Origin: Mrakia gelida
Lineage: Eukaryota > Basidiomycota > Tremellomycetes > Cystofilobasidiales > Mrakiaceae
Direction of reading: 5' to 3'
NCBI GenBank assembly: GCA_024345305.1
Contig: BRON01000007.1
Coordinates: 1-64,000, forward strand
Length of the DNA stretch: 64,000 nucleotides
The position numbers were made by a program, and so were the translations under genes. Positions 32,077 through 43,000 of this stretch are shown here, one piece after another (position 1 is the first letter of the stretch; each line of letters starts with the position of its first letter). The notes beneath the pieces were generated by a model. That model was not told the origin of the DNA. It did not search any database and saw only the letters and a list, made by a program, of their open reading frames with translations.

Positions 32077-32122
32077 GACGAAGGATTGCTGAGCGGGTGG
32101 TGGCGAACTGGTGCTGATAACG

Positions 32123-32349
32123 TGTTGTTGGGTCGTCCACTTGAGCTTAGGGATGTCTGCAGGATGTGGTTCAAAGCTTGTTGTATAAAGCTAGCTACTC
32201 GAAAGGTTTATATACTATGGAAATGGTCACGTGATCTGAAGGTAGCTTACAAAGCTGTTTACGAAGAATGGTTACTACCAAGGGGACTGAACGAGACGCG
32301 TTACTAAGCTACTACGTAAGATCTCTCTGCGAGTCGCCACCTTCCAACA
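32123..32349 (-). repeat. Copia element 1, 5' LTR
   Basis: Carries the promoter for the minus-strand transcript: a TATATAA box and a TCACGTGA E-box palindrome, as in element 2. Next to it the start of the internal region reads CGTTATCAGCACCAG on the minus strand, the likely primer-binding site. Confidence 0.97.
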
Positions 32350-32545
32350 AGGCTAACCAACACAGGCTCTGCTATCGACGTTGTCTCCTCCTCGAATCGC
32401 CAGCATTGCTTTAGCATGACGGGCTACGGCTCGTCTACTGATACAAGTCGTTAGCGATAGTGACACACTCGCGGCATTAGTTCCCAAACAACCACTGTTA
32501 TCCTTGAACATCCGTCTGCTAGCCCCTCTATGAAGAGAAGAACGG

Positions 32546-32564
32546 AAACGACAGGCTGTCTTTT
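32546..32564. repeat. GACAG-S-CTGTC palindrome family, copy 4
   Basis: AAACGACAGGCTGTCTTTT. The upstream flank CCGTCTGCT...CTCTATGAA resembles that of copy 9 near 48.73 kb. Confidence 0.88.
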
Positions 32565-32592
32565 GCGAAAAGTACGAGTTGCCCCGTCAATG

Positions 32593-32750
32593 CCAAAAAG
32601 CACTATGCTCGTGAGGTAACGTTAGCGAAGTAAGCCACCCTTGCACTGGACTTCTCTTCACTTCAGCGTGATAAAGCCTGACGTACCATTCTCAGGTTCG
32701 ATATCCCGGTGAAGAATCGCAGGGAAGGCGTGCGGAAGAGTGAAACGAGA
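32593..32750 (-). pseudogene. Fragment of the NIMA-related kinase gene
   Basis: About 150 bp matches 38655-38805 of the intact kinase: AAAAGCACTATG, TAAGCCACCC, GGACTTCTCTTCACT, GTGATAAAGCCTGACGTACC. It includes the catalytic-loop exon, which here reads ILHRDIEPEN, so the essential lysine of HRDIKPEN is replaced. The rest of the gene is absent. Confidence 0.85.
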
Positions 32751-33168
32751 TGAGCTACAAATATAAGAAATCTACTACGAAACGGTACGGAACATTTAAA
32801 AACAGCATACACAAGTCGATAGAATACACGTAGAAGGAGGAAGACGTCTGCAGTGTGAAGAAGTTCTCCCTCGAACACGCGCGCCTCACTTTCTGAAATC
32901 TGACCTCTAGCCTGAATCACATGCCCACAAGGCTCATGCTACCCGTTATGTCTCTGGAGCTTCTGGTCTTCATCAGCATCTCAATTGGCTGAGACTTTTG
33001 CGATGGAGAAAACTGGCATCAGGTAAAGTTGACGGCCAGGAAAAGGACAGCCCGACGTTTCGTATCGAAGCAGCCGGTGAAACCTGAATTCAGGCTTTAG
33101 AATGATGACAAAAAGAAAGAAGAAACGAACGGTGTCGACTGAAATGTTGATAAAAAAGAACAAGGTTG
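32751..33168. other. No gene assigned
   Basis: Spacer after the kinase fragment. A decayed relative of the short palindrome (GGACAGCCCGACGTTTCG) lies near 33046-33063. Confidence 0.4.
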
Positions 33169-33188
33169 AAAACGACAGGCTGTCTTTT
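33169..33188. repeat. GACAG-S-CTGTC palindrome family, copy 5
   Basis: AAAACGACAGGCTGTCTTTT followed by CTCTACCTTTCTGTTTTGTC, shared with copy 6. Confidence 0.9.
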
Positions 33189-33353
33189 CTCTACCTTTCT
33201 GTTTTGTCTCTGTACATCAATGACTTCATTTTTATTATCATATTTTTTGCTCTCGATGGCTGCGGCATCCTTGACCAGCGAAATATGTCTTTCTGAGCTG
33301 TCTAGGTCTTCTTGCCCTCCTAGGTACTCAGTGGGGACGGACGATCCATAGCC

Positions 33354-33459
33354 CTTACAAGCTGATTACAAAGAAGGGTTACTGACGTAAGGGTCGAACG
33401 AGAATCGTTAGTGAGCTCATACGGGATACTTCTTTGCGAGTCGCCATCTTCCCAGCATC
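33354..33459 (-). mobile_element. Old Copia LTR fragment
   Basis: Matches the last ~105 bp of the element 1 LTR in + reading (CTTACAAGCTGATTACAAAG, GGTTACTGACGTAAGGG, CTTTGCGAGTCGCCATCTTC) with about 20% differences. Degenerate, without internal sequence. Confidence 0.8.
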
Positions 33460-34005
33460 TCCCGTCACACCTCTTCTGCTTCTCCATACCCCTTTCGACC
33501 GCTTCAGTGCTGGTTCGTTATTCTTTATCGCTCCAGATTTGAACGTCCAGAACGCTGACCTTCTTTCTTCTTCGTCCTTCGCGCTTGCTTGATTCGCTCG
33601 CCAGGGATCGACCTTGCGCCATCTGCAGAATGGTTTGCTGGGAGGAGGCTTGCTGAGAGAAGGAGCTTTGGGGTTTGGGTGGAACGATTAGGGAAGGGAG
33701 GAGAGTGGAGTGGGGGTGGAAGCTGTTGATAAGCGACAAGCGCGACAGACAGAACGTTCTCAATTAAAATTCGCAAGCATTGTCGAACCAGCGATCTTCA
33801 ACTCCGACCCCTCAGCCGGCCCGACTGTAATTGAGGTACCCCGTACCCTGCTTAGCGACCGCACCGTCAACGACAAGGCAGCATTCAAGGGAGCACTTCT
33901 AATGGTAAGCGATCGCTGAAACTTGAACCTCAGTTTCAAGATTTAAGAAACCGAGAAACACCGCGCAATGTCGCCTGAAGCGTCGACGTGAGAGAACAAG
34001 AATTG
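33460..34005. other. Exon-like segment, no gene assigned
   Basis: A + strand frame near 33740-33903 reads KFASIVEPAIFNSDPSAG and PRTLLSDRTVNDKAAFKG, then a GTAAGC donor. It has the look of a single coding exon, but neighbouring exons and a family are not recognisable. Confidence 0.3.
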
Positions 34006-34024
34006 AAACGACAGGCTGTCTTTT
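34006..34024. repeat. GACAG-S-CTGTC palindrome family, copy 6
   Basis: AAACGACAGGCTGTCTTTT followed by CTCTACTTTTCTGTTTTGTC. Homology to copy 5 runs for ~60 bp. Confidence 0.9.
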
Positions 34025-34451
34025 CTCTACTTTTCTGTTTTGTCTCTGCATATCAATGCACTGAGACTTTCCTTACTCCCGTTGCTTTCAATTCCCTCGC
34101 GAAGACGGTAAGGAGTTAGAAGGAATTGCTTGATGGACCTGGATGAACGGACGCGTCGCGGGTGCACTCCAGTGGTTCCTCAGCCTCGAAATAGCAACAA
34201 TCCACCCTTCCTAAAAGGTTTCTCCTTCCAACAACTTTTCCGCTGATTAGCCACCCTAGTGTCCTTTTCTCCTCCGCCTAACACATGATCTTTCCAACCT
34301 GTACTCCAATCAACTCTGAGCCAATCGAGTACCTCCGTATCTCCCTCGCAGTCTCCCTCGGGAGCAAGCTCAATGTCCGTCTGCTTTCCTACAGTTCTCG
34401 AAAAGATAGTGTTAAGTGAATCCCGGAGGTAGTTGAGAGGAGTTGGACCAG

Positions 34452-34470
34452 CTAACCCTAGCCCTAACCC
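34452..34470. repeat. Interstitial telomere-like tract
   Basis: Three consecutive units, CTAACC CTAGCC CTAACC plus C, in the same orientation as the chromosome-end telomere. Too short to be functional, but a possible scar. Confidence 0.75.
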
Positions 34471-34531
34471 TTTTGAGCCAAAAATATTTGGAGCAGTTCA
34501 TGTCTCTTCGCTCCGTAGCGAGCGAGAATGA

Positions 34532-34552
34532 GAAACGACAGCCTGTCGTTTC
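34532..34552. repeat. GACAG-S-CTGTC palindrome family, copy 7 (perfect arms)
   Basis: Arm GAAACGACAG and its exact complement separated by a single C. This is the best-preserved example. Confidence 0.92.
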
Positions 34553-35065
34553 CACTTCCCTGATGTTCCACCTCTTCACTCGATAATTTCTTCACAAAAA
34601 GTCACACGCGACTGCTCTTGAAACGAAGCGAGTTCAAGTTGAAAGTACAAAAAATGTCAGGATTGAGCGAGAGCAAGGGGGCAACAGAATGAAAGCGACG
34701 CGACCAGGATAAGCCAGGTGCTTATCGAGGATCGAGGACGAGGTACAATTTGAGGGTATTGAGGATAGCTGTTAAAAGGCAGAACGTGAGGCGAGCGCAT
34801 TTCAGGGAGGCAAAGCCATCAAAGGGCAGTGAGACGTTCGCTCTTCATCGCCTGCGGACCGATTTTCCTGCCCCCTCGAATCATATCCCTCCTCTTCTCC
34901 GGACTGTACCGTTAGGAAAACCGATTTAGACTTCTAAAGTAGCTCTGAAGGCTAACCGTCTTCTTCGCCAACAGTCGCTTGCAGAGTACTGTCCCTCACC
35001 CGCGTCCCACCCCGCCGGCCGTCCCTAACTTCTTTTTGTCCCCCGATTTGCTGCTCCGAGTCCCA
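34553..35065. other. No gene assigned
   Basis: Spacer without recognisable genes. Confidence 0.4.
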
Positions 35066-35453
35066 GACCTAGATACCATACTCCTGATTGTCAGCAGCAC
35101 CGTTCATCCCAGCTCAGGTGCTTCTTGCTGGACGACGTCCCCCCCGGTCGCCGTCCACCTTGGCCGCCGTGCATTCCGCTACCCGTGACCGAATCCTCCC
35201 CTCTTACTGTTAATGGATATCTTTTACTTCATCGCTCTGTGGCTAAGCCAGGTCACTCTTAAATCCACAGCCGATCAAACAGGCGAGCCGCTCGGCTCCA
35301 CCTTCGTCTCTTGATCCCCCTCTCAGCCAGAATGTTTTCCAACGTCTTCATTCAAGCTCAGAGTATGGCCGCAGTTTTTCCGGAGCCCTCTGCTAGCTTC
35401 CTAGCGGTGTCTTGTGCATCTTCAACTGCCGACATGACAGTGGTAGCCCCGTG
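35066..35453. repeat. Segmental duplicate, copy at 35 kb (pair at 49 kb)
   Basis: About 388 bp aligned with 49085-49469 at roughly 85% identity. Shared blocks include GACCTAGATACCAT, CGATCAAACAGGCGA, CTCCACCTTCGTCTCTTGAT and CAGAATGTTTTCCAACGTCT. The + strand is partly open in both but with stops; no family is recognised. The flanks are unrelated beyond these limits. Confidence 0.88.
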
Positions 35454-37595
35454 ACAGCCAAATCTCGCGTACTGCGCTTTTGTTCAGATCTTTCAACTTT
35501 TCCACTTAGGCCGTTGCCCTCGACATCCACCCCTTCCTCGTTATATCTTCCTATGTTTGTACCATCCGTCCAAAGAACTTTGCAGACCCCTGCTGATCCT
35601 TACTGCACCGGGTCAACAGGTATCGCCTCAGCCAGCCGCTGTCACTGTCCTCGTCCCCTCCACCTCCGAGGCAGCAACTAACGTTTCGCCGTCCGACCTG
35701 GTCAGTGTGTCTTCTCCTTTTTCGTTCCTCCATCCGCCTCCGAACCCAAATCGTTCGTTTGTATTCGTCAGCGTCAGAGGACCCAGCCAACGCGCGTCTC
35801 ATCGTCTTACCATTCTCCATCCCCCTCTACCTCCTCAATAATCTACCCGACCTCCACTGGACCTCAACACCACAGATCACCCAGTGGTTCCTTCACCGCC
35901 TCCCATCCCGCAAGGGACTTTGCCGTTACCCCCATGGAAGTCGATGTGGTAGCGTCCCTAAAATTCGTCATATGTCCTTTTATAAAATAAAAAAAACACA
36001 TACGCAAAAGCGATCCAGCCACTAGATCACAAAACTAGATAACCCCTTTATTCTATCGTTTTCAGCTCGTCCCTTCCCTTCACCCCGAAACCTTCCGCCA
36101 CTCCCAGCTTCCTTTCGACGGTTCCGGGTCCCTCAAACCTCTTCCTTAACTAACATCCCATTCCTCACGTTTACGTTTGCATTCACCTCGATTGCCGCTT
36201 CGTCGTCGCGAAGCTCCTCTACTACATTACCAACTTCCACAAAGAGCTTAAAACGGCACTCGGTTCAACCTTCCAGTCGCTCGTACTCTCCCGCGACCCT
36301 GCCACCTTCTCGCCACCGTTCTTCTCGGATTTCCATCACTCCTAAGCTATCCATCAGATGAGCGTCCTCCCCCTTCACCAGGGGCGGATCTACCTCCACT
36401 GCAACTTCGCCTTCCTCCACGTCCGCACGGCGAAGTCTTGCGTCTTCCTCATGCATCTTCAACTCCAACCGAACTGCCAATCCAGCCTCGAGTTTGCTCG
36501 CTCGGCATGCGTCTCTCTCCTCCTCGTCACTCCTACAAGTATCCAACTCTCCAACCTCCACTCCAACTTTGCTGCGAGACTCCCGACGAGCGAAGCCGCA
36601 AGGAGAACGAAGGCGACCATCCCGTAATCTTGAACGTCGCCTTTTAGGAACCCGAGTGAACCAGTAGTGCTCGGAGAGGAGGATAGACGTATAGAAGAGG
36701 AAGTTGGAAAGATGTTGGAGGAGGTATCAAGGTGGGATCAGAGGGATGACCAGACAGCGTCTGGGTAAAGCAAAAGGACCAAGATGGGAATGGAACGAGC
36801 CGGGGTTTTCGAAAGGAAAGACGCAGGAAAGGAAAGAGACGGACTTTAAAACTCCGCTTTGTCTTGCGAGGATGTTCATATCGTGATCTGTGTCCGGATA
36901 TAGGTGCGAGGTAAATCTTGTCCGTCGTTGAGATGCTCCGAAGCCTATAATGGTCAACTCAAAGAGGACACCAGGTCAGGGAAAGGTATCACGACGATGG
37001 AACATCGCGTTGAAAGGAACGGACTAGCCAGATTGAGCTTCAGCGGAGATATGGTCGCAATACTGAGGCGCCGTTGTAAGAGAAATCAGGAAGGATGTCT
37101 ATCCTCAGCTGCTGAAAAAGAGTCGAGGAACGACGCGCTAACTCAACCTGCCCCCATCCTCAGCCCTTCGATGTCCCCCTTGATCGGCTCCGGAACGTCA
37201 TCCTCATTCCGTTCCCAGCGTAAAGACGCAGATGGCTGTGTGGCTCGGGAAAGCTCCGAGAGCTAGCTCGAGAACGGCTCTCTCTGATCGAAGCGGAATG
37301 GAAAGGCGGCGTGGAGAGATTGTGCGATAAAGGAGTGTTGTAGGAGTAGAAGGAAAGTTTACGAAAAGGAAGAGAACAGATAAAACGGGTGAGAAGAGGC
37401 GATGTGCGAAGAGGATGAAAAGGTGAGTGGTAAATAGTGAGAGTGAAAGGCAAGTGCCGTTGAAGGGAGATAACAAAAGGAATAGATGAAAGGAAGTGAA
37501 ACGCAAACAGGATGAAAAAAGCTGAGACGTCATCTACTCCTTGACCTCAGCGTGCTCGAGCTCTTCGCTGCAGTCGATCCCCTCTGGTCAAGTCA
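35454..37595. other. Gene-poor stretch with coding-like scraps
   Basis: Near 36206-36350 the + strand reads FVVAKLLYYITNFHKELKTA before a stop, and near 35800 LPFSIPLYLLNNLPDLHW. Each looks like a piece of a coding exon, but I cannot join them or name a family. 36650-37595 shows nothing. Confidence 0.3.
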
Positions 37596-39354
37596 TCACA
37601 GCTCTGGCGACGGCGAGAGAGTGGCACGAAGTCTGTTGGATGATTTGGAGGACGCGTCAATCAGATTCTTTACGTGATTTTCAGACCAAGGGCTGTCTGT
37701 ACGTGCTCACCTTCTCTGCTGTGCTCGTAAGGCTGACTCCTTGGCCCTGAGTTGTAGCTCTAGTATCTTCAGGTCTGCGGCGAGGTCTTGAAGGTCAGCC
37801 TCCTTTTTGGCAAGCAAGACTCTAGTGGATTGACTGTTCGCGCGACAGAAAGCAGTAGATAGACGTATGTTAGCTGTGGGAACGCAAGTTGGATCTAGCT
37901 TGCCGACCCATCAGACGTCAAAGAAGAGTGGACTGACTCAGAAACAGATCGAGCGGCCAGCATCCATGATGCGACGGCAGGATGAGCAAGAAGACTTGTT
38001 GCAGACGGTCGTCGGGCTGGCTGTAAGACGGCAACATGTCAGACGAGGCAGTATCGAGATGCAAGTGTACAGCAAATATGGCTCACGTTTTCTCCCAACA
38101 GTCTCAGCACTATGATTCCTAAATCCTGCGAGTACTGTTTGGGCAGTATCAGCTGAAATGCTCGCTCAGCCCCTGTGTTGAGCTTCCGAGTAGGGGATCT
38201 ACAGCACAGAATGGAAGTTTGGTCAGAAAGGCTGCTCATTCTTGCAGTCCGATTTGGCTTAGGCGTCTCCGTCTCTTACTCACTTGAGGGACGCCATCTC
38301 GTATCGAAGGCAGCCAAGAGCGTACATATCGGTCTTGGCGTCGTAGGGCAGACCCTTTTCGACCTCCTGTAGAACAAAAAGAAACAGGCCGCGGGTAAAC
38401 TTACAGTGTAGGTGCCTACTCAGCGGAAGAGCCATACTACGTACAGGAGCGAGGTAGCCAGGTGTCTGGAGGAAACCCAAACCGTTGTCAACGGGAACGA
38501 ACATCAGTATCTGAAAGTGCAGCAAGGGAGCTTCTGAAGTTTTGAGCTGGCCAATTATCACCAAGACTCACTCCTACGAGAGAACGGGTCAAGACTTGGT
38601 TTCTGTCCAGGAGCTTTCCAAGTCCGAAGTCTGCTAGTTTCACTACCCCGTCGCGGCCGAAAAGCACTATGATTGTGAGGTAGAGTCAGCAAAGTAAGCC
38701 ACCCTCGTCCTGGACTTCTCTTCACTCCGGCGTGATAAAGCCTGACGTACCATTCTCAGGCTTGATGTCCCGATGAAGGATCGCGCCTCTTGTCGAAGTC
38801 GGAGTGTGGCAGTAGTGTAGAGCGAGGGTGAGGCTTATGAGTATATTCTGGATTGCTCCTTCGTCAACGTAAACACTAATTCATATGTGTCAGGTGCGCC
38901 TTCCTGACGAAGGGGAACAAGCGGCGTAGCAAGGAAGGCTAACCCTTGACTTCGGTGACTGTTGATGAAGGTGTGAAGATCCCCTTTCGCGCAAAACTCC
39001 ATGATGATGTTTTTTGTGAGAGGTGTTTCGATGTAGTCCTCAAAACGGACGATGTGGACGTGATCAAGTTGTCGAAGGAGCTGGACCTCCACGGTGATTG
39101 CGTTTGTGAAGGCTCCCTCCAACCTGGCAGGGACCTTCATAGTTTTGACAGCAAAGAGCTGCGAGATGGTACCAGGCGTAAGCATGGATATTGAGGTCCG
39201 GGGAAAAGAAGGATGGGGAATGACGGAAAGAAAGGTCGTGAGGACCCACTTTCCGATCTGAGCGACGCTGAGCTTTGTACACTGTTCCAATTCCGCCTTG
39301 ACCGAGTTTCTTCGTCAAAGCGTACTGAGATCGAAGATCGTCTGTGACTGGCAT
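37596..39354 (-). CDS. NIMA-related (NEK-type) protein kinase
   Basis: About nine exons on the minus strand, ATG at 39354 (MPVTDDLRSQYALTKKLG). The glycine loop is GQGGIGTVYKA; VAVK-type lysine in LFAVKTMKV; helix C glutamate in TVEVQLLRQLDH; hinge IIMEFCAKGDLHTFI; catalytic loop ILHRDIKPEN (about 38790-38770); DFG in VKLADFGLGKLL; activation segment end PGYLAPE; DAKTDMYALGCLRYEM; and the late-lobe segment ARRPSATSLLAHP. After the kinase domain a coiled-coil follows (KKEADLQDLAADLKILELQL), then RLRATLSPSPEL and a stop at 37596-37598. A kinase domain plus C-terminal coil is the NIMA/Kin3 layout (mitotic entry kinases). Frames join cleanly and every catalytic residue is present, so it appears functional. 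It lies between two inverted Copia elements; a fragment of it occurs at 32593-32750. Confidence 0.8.
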
Positions 39355-39758
39355 GAGTGCTGATACGTCTGCAGGGACCGAAGCAAGCAAAGAGATCAGA
39401 TACTGCGTCGACAGCAACCATGCATAAGGCAGAGACCCCAAGACAAGAAGCCGATGGAGGGACTTACAAAGATAAACAGGAAAGCTGAATTTCTAGACTT
39501 GAAGAAGACGAACAAACAGTGGACAGCGAAGGGGGATGTCAGGGGCGCGAAGATGAGGTATGAGGCTGGCTTGTGTGGTGGTTAGTAAAAGGGCTGGTGT
39601 GTCGGAGGAAAAATGTCCGTACCTCAATTTATGAAAGGGAACAGTGCGAAGCTGTGATGAGTGCGGAGTGAAGGTCAAAGGGAACGAAGGTATGAAGGGG
39701 AAGGGGAAGAGTCGAGGCAGGTAGACGAAGCACATGAAACGCGTAAGGGTGAGGATGA
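39355..39758. other. Kinase upstream region
   Basis: Probable promoter of the kinase gene, bounded on the right by Copia element 2 (405 bp from the ATG). No other gene is seen. Confidence 0.45.
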
Positions 39759-39985
39759 TGTTGGAAGGTGGCGACTCGCAGAGAGATCTTACGTAGTAGC
39801 TTAGTAACGCGTCTCGTTCAGTCCCCTTGTTAGTAACCATTCTTCGTAAACAGCTTTGTAAGCTACCTTCAGATCACGTGACCATTTCCATAGTATATAA
39901 ACCTTTCGAGTAGCTAGCTTTATACAACAAGCTTTGAACCACATCCTGCAGACATCCCTAAGCTCAAGTGGACGACCCAACAACA
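39759..39985 (+). repeat. Copia element 2, 5' LTR
   Basis: Contains TATATAA at 39894-39900 and the palindromic E-box TCACGTGA at 39874-39881, probable promoter and bHLH-factor site. Identical to the 3' LTR. Confidence 0.97.
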
Positions 39986-40031
39986 CGTTATCAGCACCAG
40001 TTCGCCACCACCCGCTCAGCAATCCTTCGTC

Positions 40032-43000
40032 ATGTCAAGCAACTACTCCAAGAAGCTAGATCACAAGCTGTTCAAACTCACTGCTCTCGATGGTACCAAC
40101 TACGAGACGTGGTCAGTAAGGATGGAGATCGCTTTTGGAGAAGCAGGAATCAAGCCCGTCGTCCTCGGTACGAAAACCAGGCCCAACCTCACCCCGGAAA
40201 TCATGGAAAAGGATACCACCGGACAAGAGGTCGTGAAGCAGCAGAACAACGTCAAGGACATCGAAGAATGGGACCATATGGACGAGTTCGCGCTCCACAG
40301 GATTCAAATGGCGGTCAGCGACCGAGAACTACCTCGGATCCGGAACTGCAAACACGCAAAGGAGGCATGGGATCTTCTGAGGAAGACTCACAAGGTGGAA
40401 GGAGGAGCGGGAGAGGTCATGGCCATCCGAAGGATGAGGGACCTCAAGATGGAGGAGGGAGAACCAGTACAGGAGTACATCGACGAATTCCAAAGGATCA
40501 TCGACGACATGTCAGCTCTCGGCCTCAACATCCCAGACAGGATGAGCTCAATGTTCTTCCTCAGTGGGTTACCCGCATCACTCGAACAATTCATTCAACA
40601 CCAAACGCTCCAGGCACAAGAATCAAAACAAGAACTCAACCCAACCGCCGTCGCCACATCCCTCCTCATCCACGTAAGGACTCACGAGTCTCTCAAACCG
40701 ACAGGTACTTCATCGTCGAAGGAAACAGCCCTCCTAGTCGACAAGAGGACCGCCAAGTGCCATCACTGCAACAAGGTCGGACACTTCAAGTCGGAGTGCT
40801 GGGAGTTGAATGGAGGAAAGCCCACGGGGCAAGGACAAGGTGGAAAGGGAAGGAAGTTCGGGAAGGGGAAGAAGGAGAACAAGGGGAACTGGAAGGATAG
40901 GGAAGAGGCGCACCTCGTAGACTACGGTCTTCAAGCAGGATCCGACATCGCGACGTCGGCCCAAGCGCTCTTCGCTCAAACCAAGCATGGATACATCGCC
41001 GATAGTGGAGCATCAAACCACATCGTCGGGGACCGGGAACGCTTCGTAACATACAAGGCGCACAACGGAACGGTCACGACGGCCAACGGATCAATCGTTC
41101 AGATCCTCGGCATCGGCTCCATCCACCTCCAGACCACCGTGAAAGGATCAAGGAAGGCCTTCACCATCTCCGACGTATACCACATCCCAGGGTTCAGCAA
41201 CCTCATCAGTATCGGTCAACTCGGTAACAAAGGAGTCGAGACCAGGTTCCCCAGCAAGGGGACAACCCAAACCAACAAGCGATGCCAGTTCCTTCGAGAC
41301 GGATCGCTGTTCATGGAGGGAAAAGAGGTGTCGAAGAACCTCTACATGCTGGACGTGAGCGACTTCAAGGGAGTCGGCTCAGGAGGAGAAGACGTAGCAC
41401 TCGCGGCAACAGGAGTCGACAAGATCGAGGTCCTTCATCGCCGGCTCGGTCACGCTTCTATCTCCGCCATGGAGGAGTTGTCTCGTCAGAAGCTCCTACC
41501 AACCTTCACCAAAAAGGACATCATCGGATTCAAGGAAAGGATCTGCGTACCTTGCGTCGAAGGGAAACAACATCGAACTCCATTCCCCACCTCCACCACC
41601 AAAACCACTTCACCTCTCGAACTCGTCCACACGGATCTCGCCGGACCGATGCCAATCGCCTCGGCTCAAGGAATGCGTTACATGATGACGATCTGGGACG
41701 ACTTCAGCAACTACCACTGGTCGTTCGCATTGAAGAGGAAGTCGGAAACACTGGCAACATTCATCACCTGGAGGAAAAGGGAGGAGAAAAGGACCAATCA
41801 CGTCGTCAAACGGATCAGGTCAGACAACGGTGGGGAATACACGTCGAAGGACTACGAGTTCTATCTCCGGGACGAAGGAATCACCAAGGAAACGACTAAC
41901 CCACACACACCGCAACAAAACGGCAAGGCCGAACGAGGAATGCGAACCATCGAGGAGAAGATCACCTGCGCGCTACGAGACGCGAGGGACCTCGACGGAT
42001 CCTACTGGGCGGAAGCCATGAACTACGCCACATACACAATCAACCGCATTCCCTCATCCTCAGTCAACTCTCAAACCCCCTACCAAGCCTACTACAAAAG
42101 GAAGCCCGACCTCACTGCAATGCGGACGTTCGGAGCTCTCGCTTACGCGCTCAACCTTCAAAAGATCAAGCATCAACCCAAGAGCATCAAGTGCATCTTC
42201 CTCGGATACGGCGATCTCAACGGGAAGAAGGCCTATCGACTTCAAGTCCATGGAGACCCCAAGCGGTCGATCCTTCATTCTCGGGACGTTATCTTCGACG
42301 AAACACGTGGAGTCCACCAGACGGTGGAGCTACCAGGAATGGGACAAGCCGGAATCAAGGAGGACCACAAGGAGGAGGAAGAAGAAGAGAAGGAACTAGA
42401 GGAGGACAAAGGAGAGGAACAGCACCTACTCAAGTCCAACCAACAAGACCCGGTCAGGGAGACCGAGGCAAGGAAACCCAACCCATCACGCGTCAAGCAC
42501 TCCTACACTTACGAGCCCATCATCGATGAACCGGCTGTCGATTTGAGTGGGAGCTACGGACGAGGTCAACGGCACAAGAAACCTCTCACAGGAACAGGAG
42601 ACTCGGCAAGATTTGTCCAGACAGACTACGACATCACCGACTTCATTTCGGAGGACTTCGCCGGACACGCTCAAGCGACGCAACCCAAACTCGAGGATCT
42701 TCCACCACCCTCCGTCCCAAATACATACGTAGAAGCCATGGCGTCGGAGCACGCATACTTCTGGAGGGAAGCGATGGACGAAGAGATGGTGTCGATGGAA
42801 GGGAACGGAGTCTTTGAACTCACGGAGCTACCCTCAGGATCAAAAACGGTCGGAGGTCGCTGGGTCTACGCGCTCAAGAAAGGAGCCGACGGGAGGATTA
42901 CTCGCTTCAAAGCCAGATGGGTCGCCAAGGGATTCAGTCAGCAAGAAGGAGTCGACTACGTCGAGACGTACGCGCCGGTATCAAAGCTCAACTCACTCAG

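Larger units (their letters stand above)
27512..32349 (-). mobile_element. Complete Ty1/copia retrotransposon, element 1
   Basis: 4838 bp, read on the minus strand. It has identical 227-bp LTRs (27512-27738 and 32123-32349) starting TGTTGG and ending CAACA, one uninterrupted gag-pol frame, and the 5-bp target duplication AGGCT at 27507-27511 and 32350-32354. Identical LTRs mean a very recent insertion. The element has the same length as element 2 and lies in the opposite orientation. Confidence 0.98.

Noticed and set aside
35454..36650. Gene in the 35.5-36.6 kb stretch
   Set aside because: Isolated coding-like pieces could not be joined by plausible introns and match no family I recognise.
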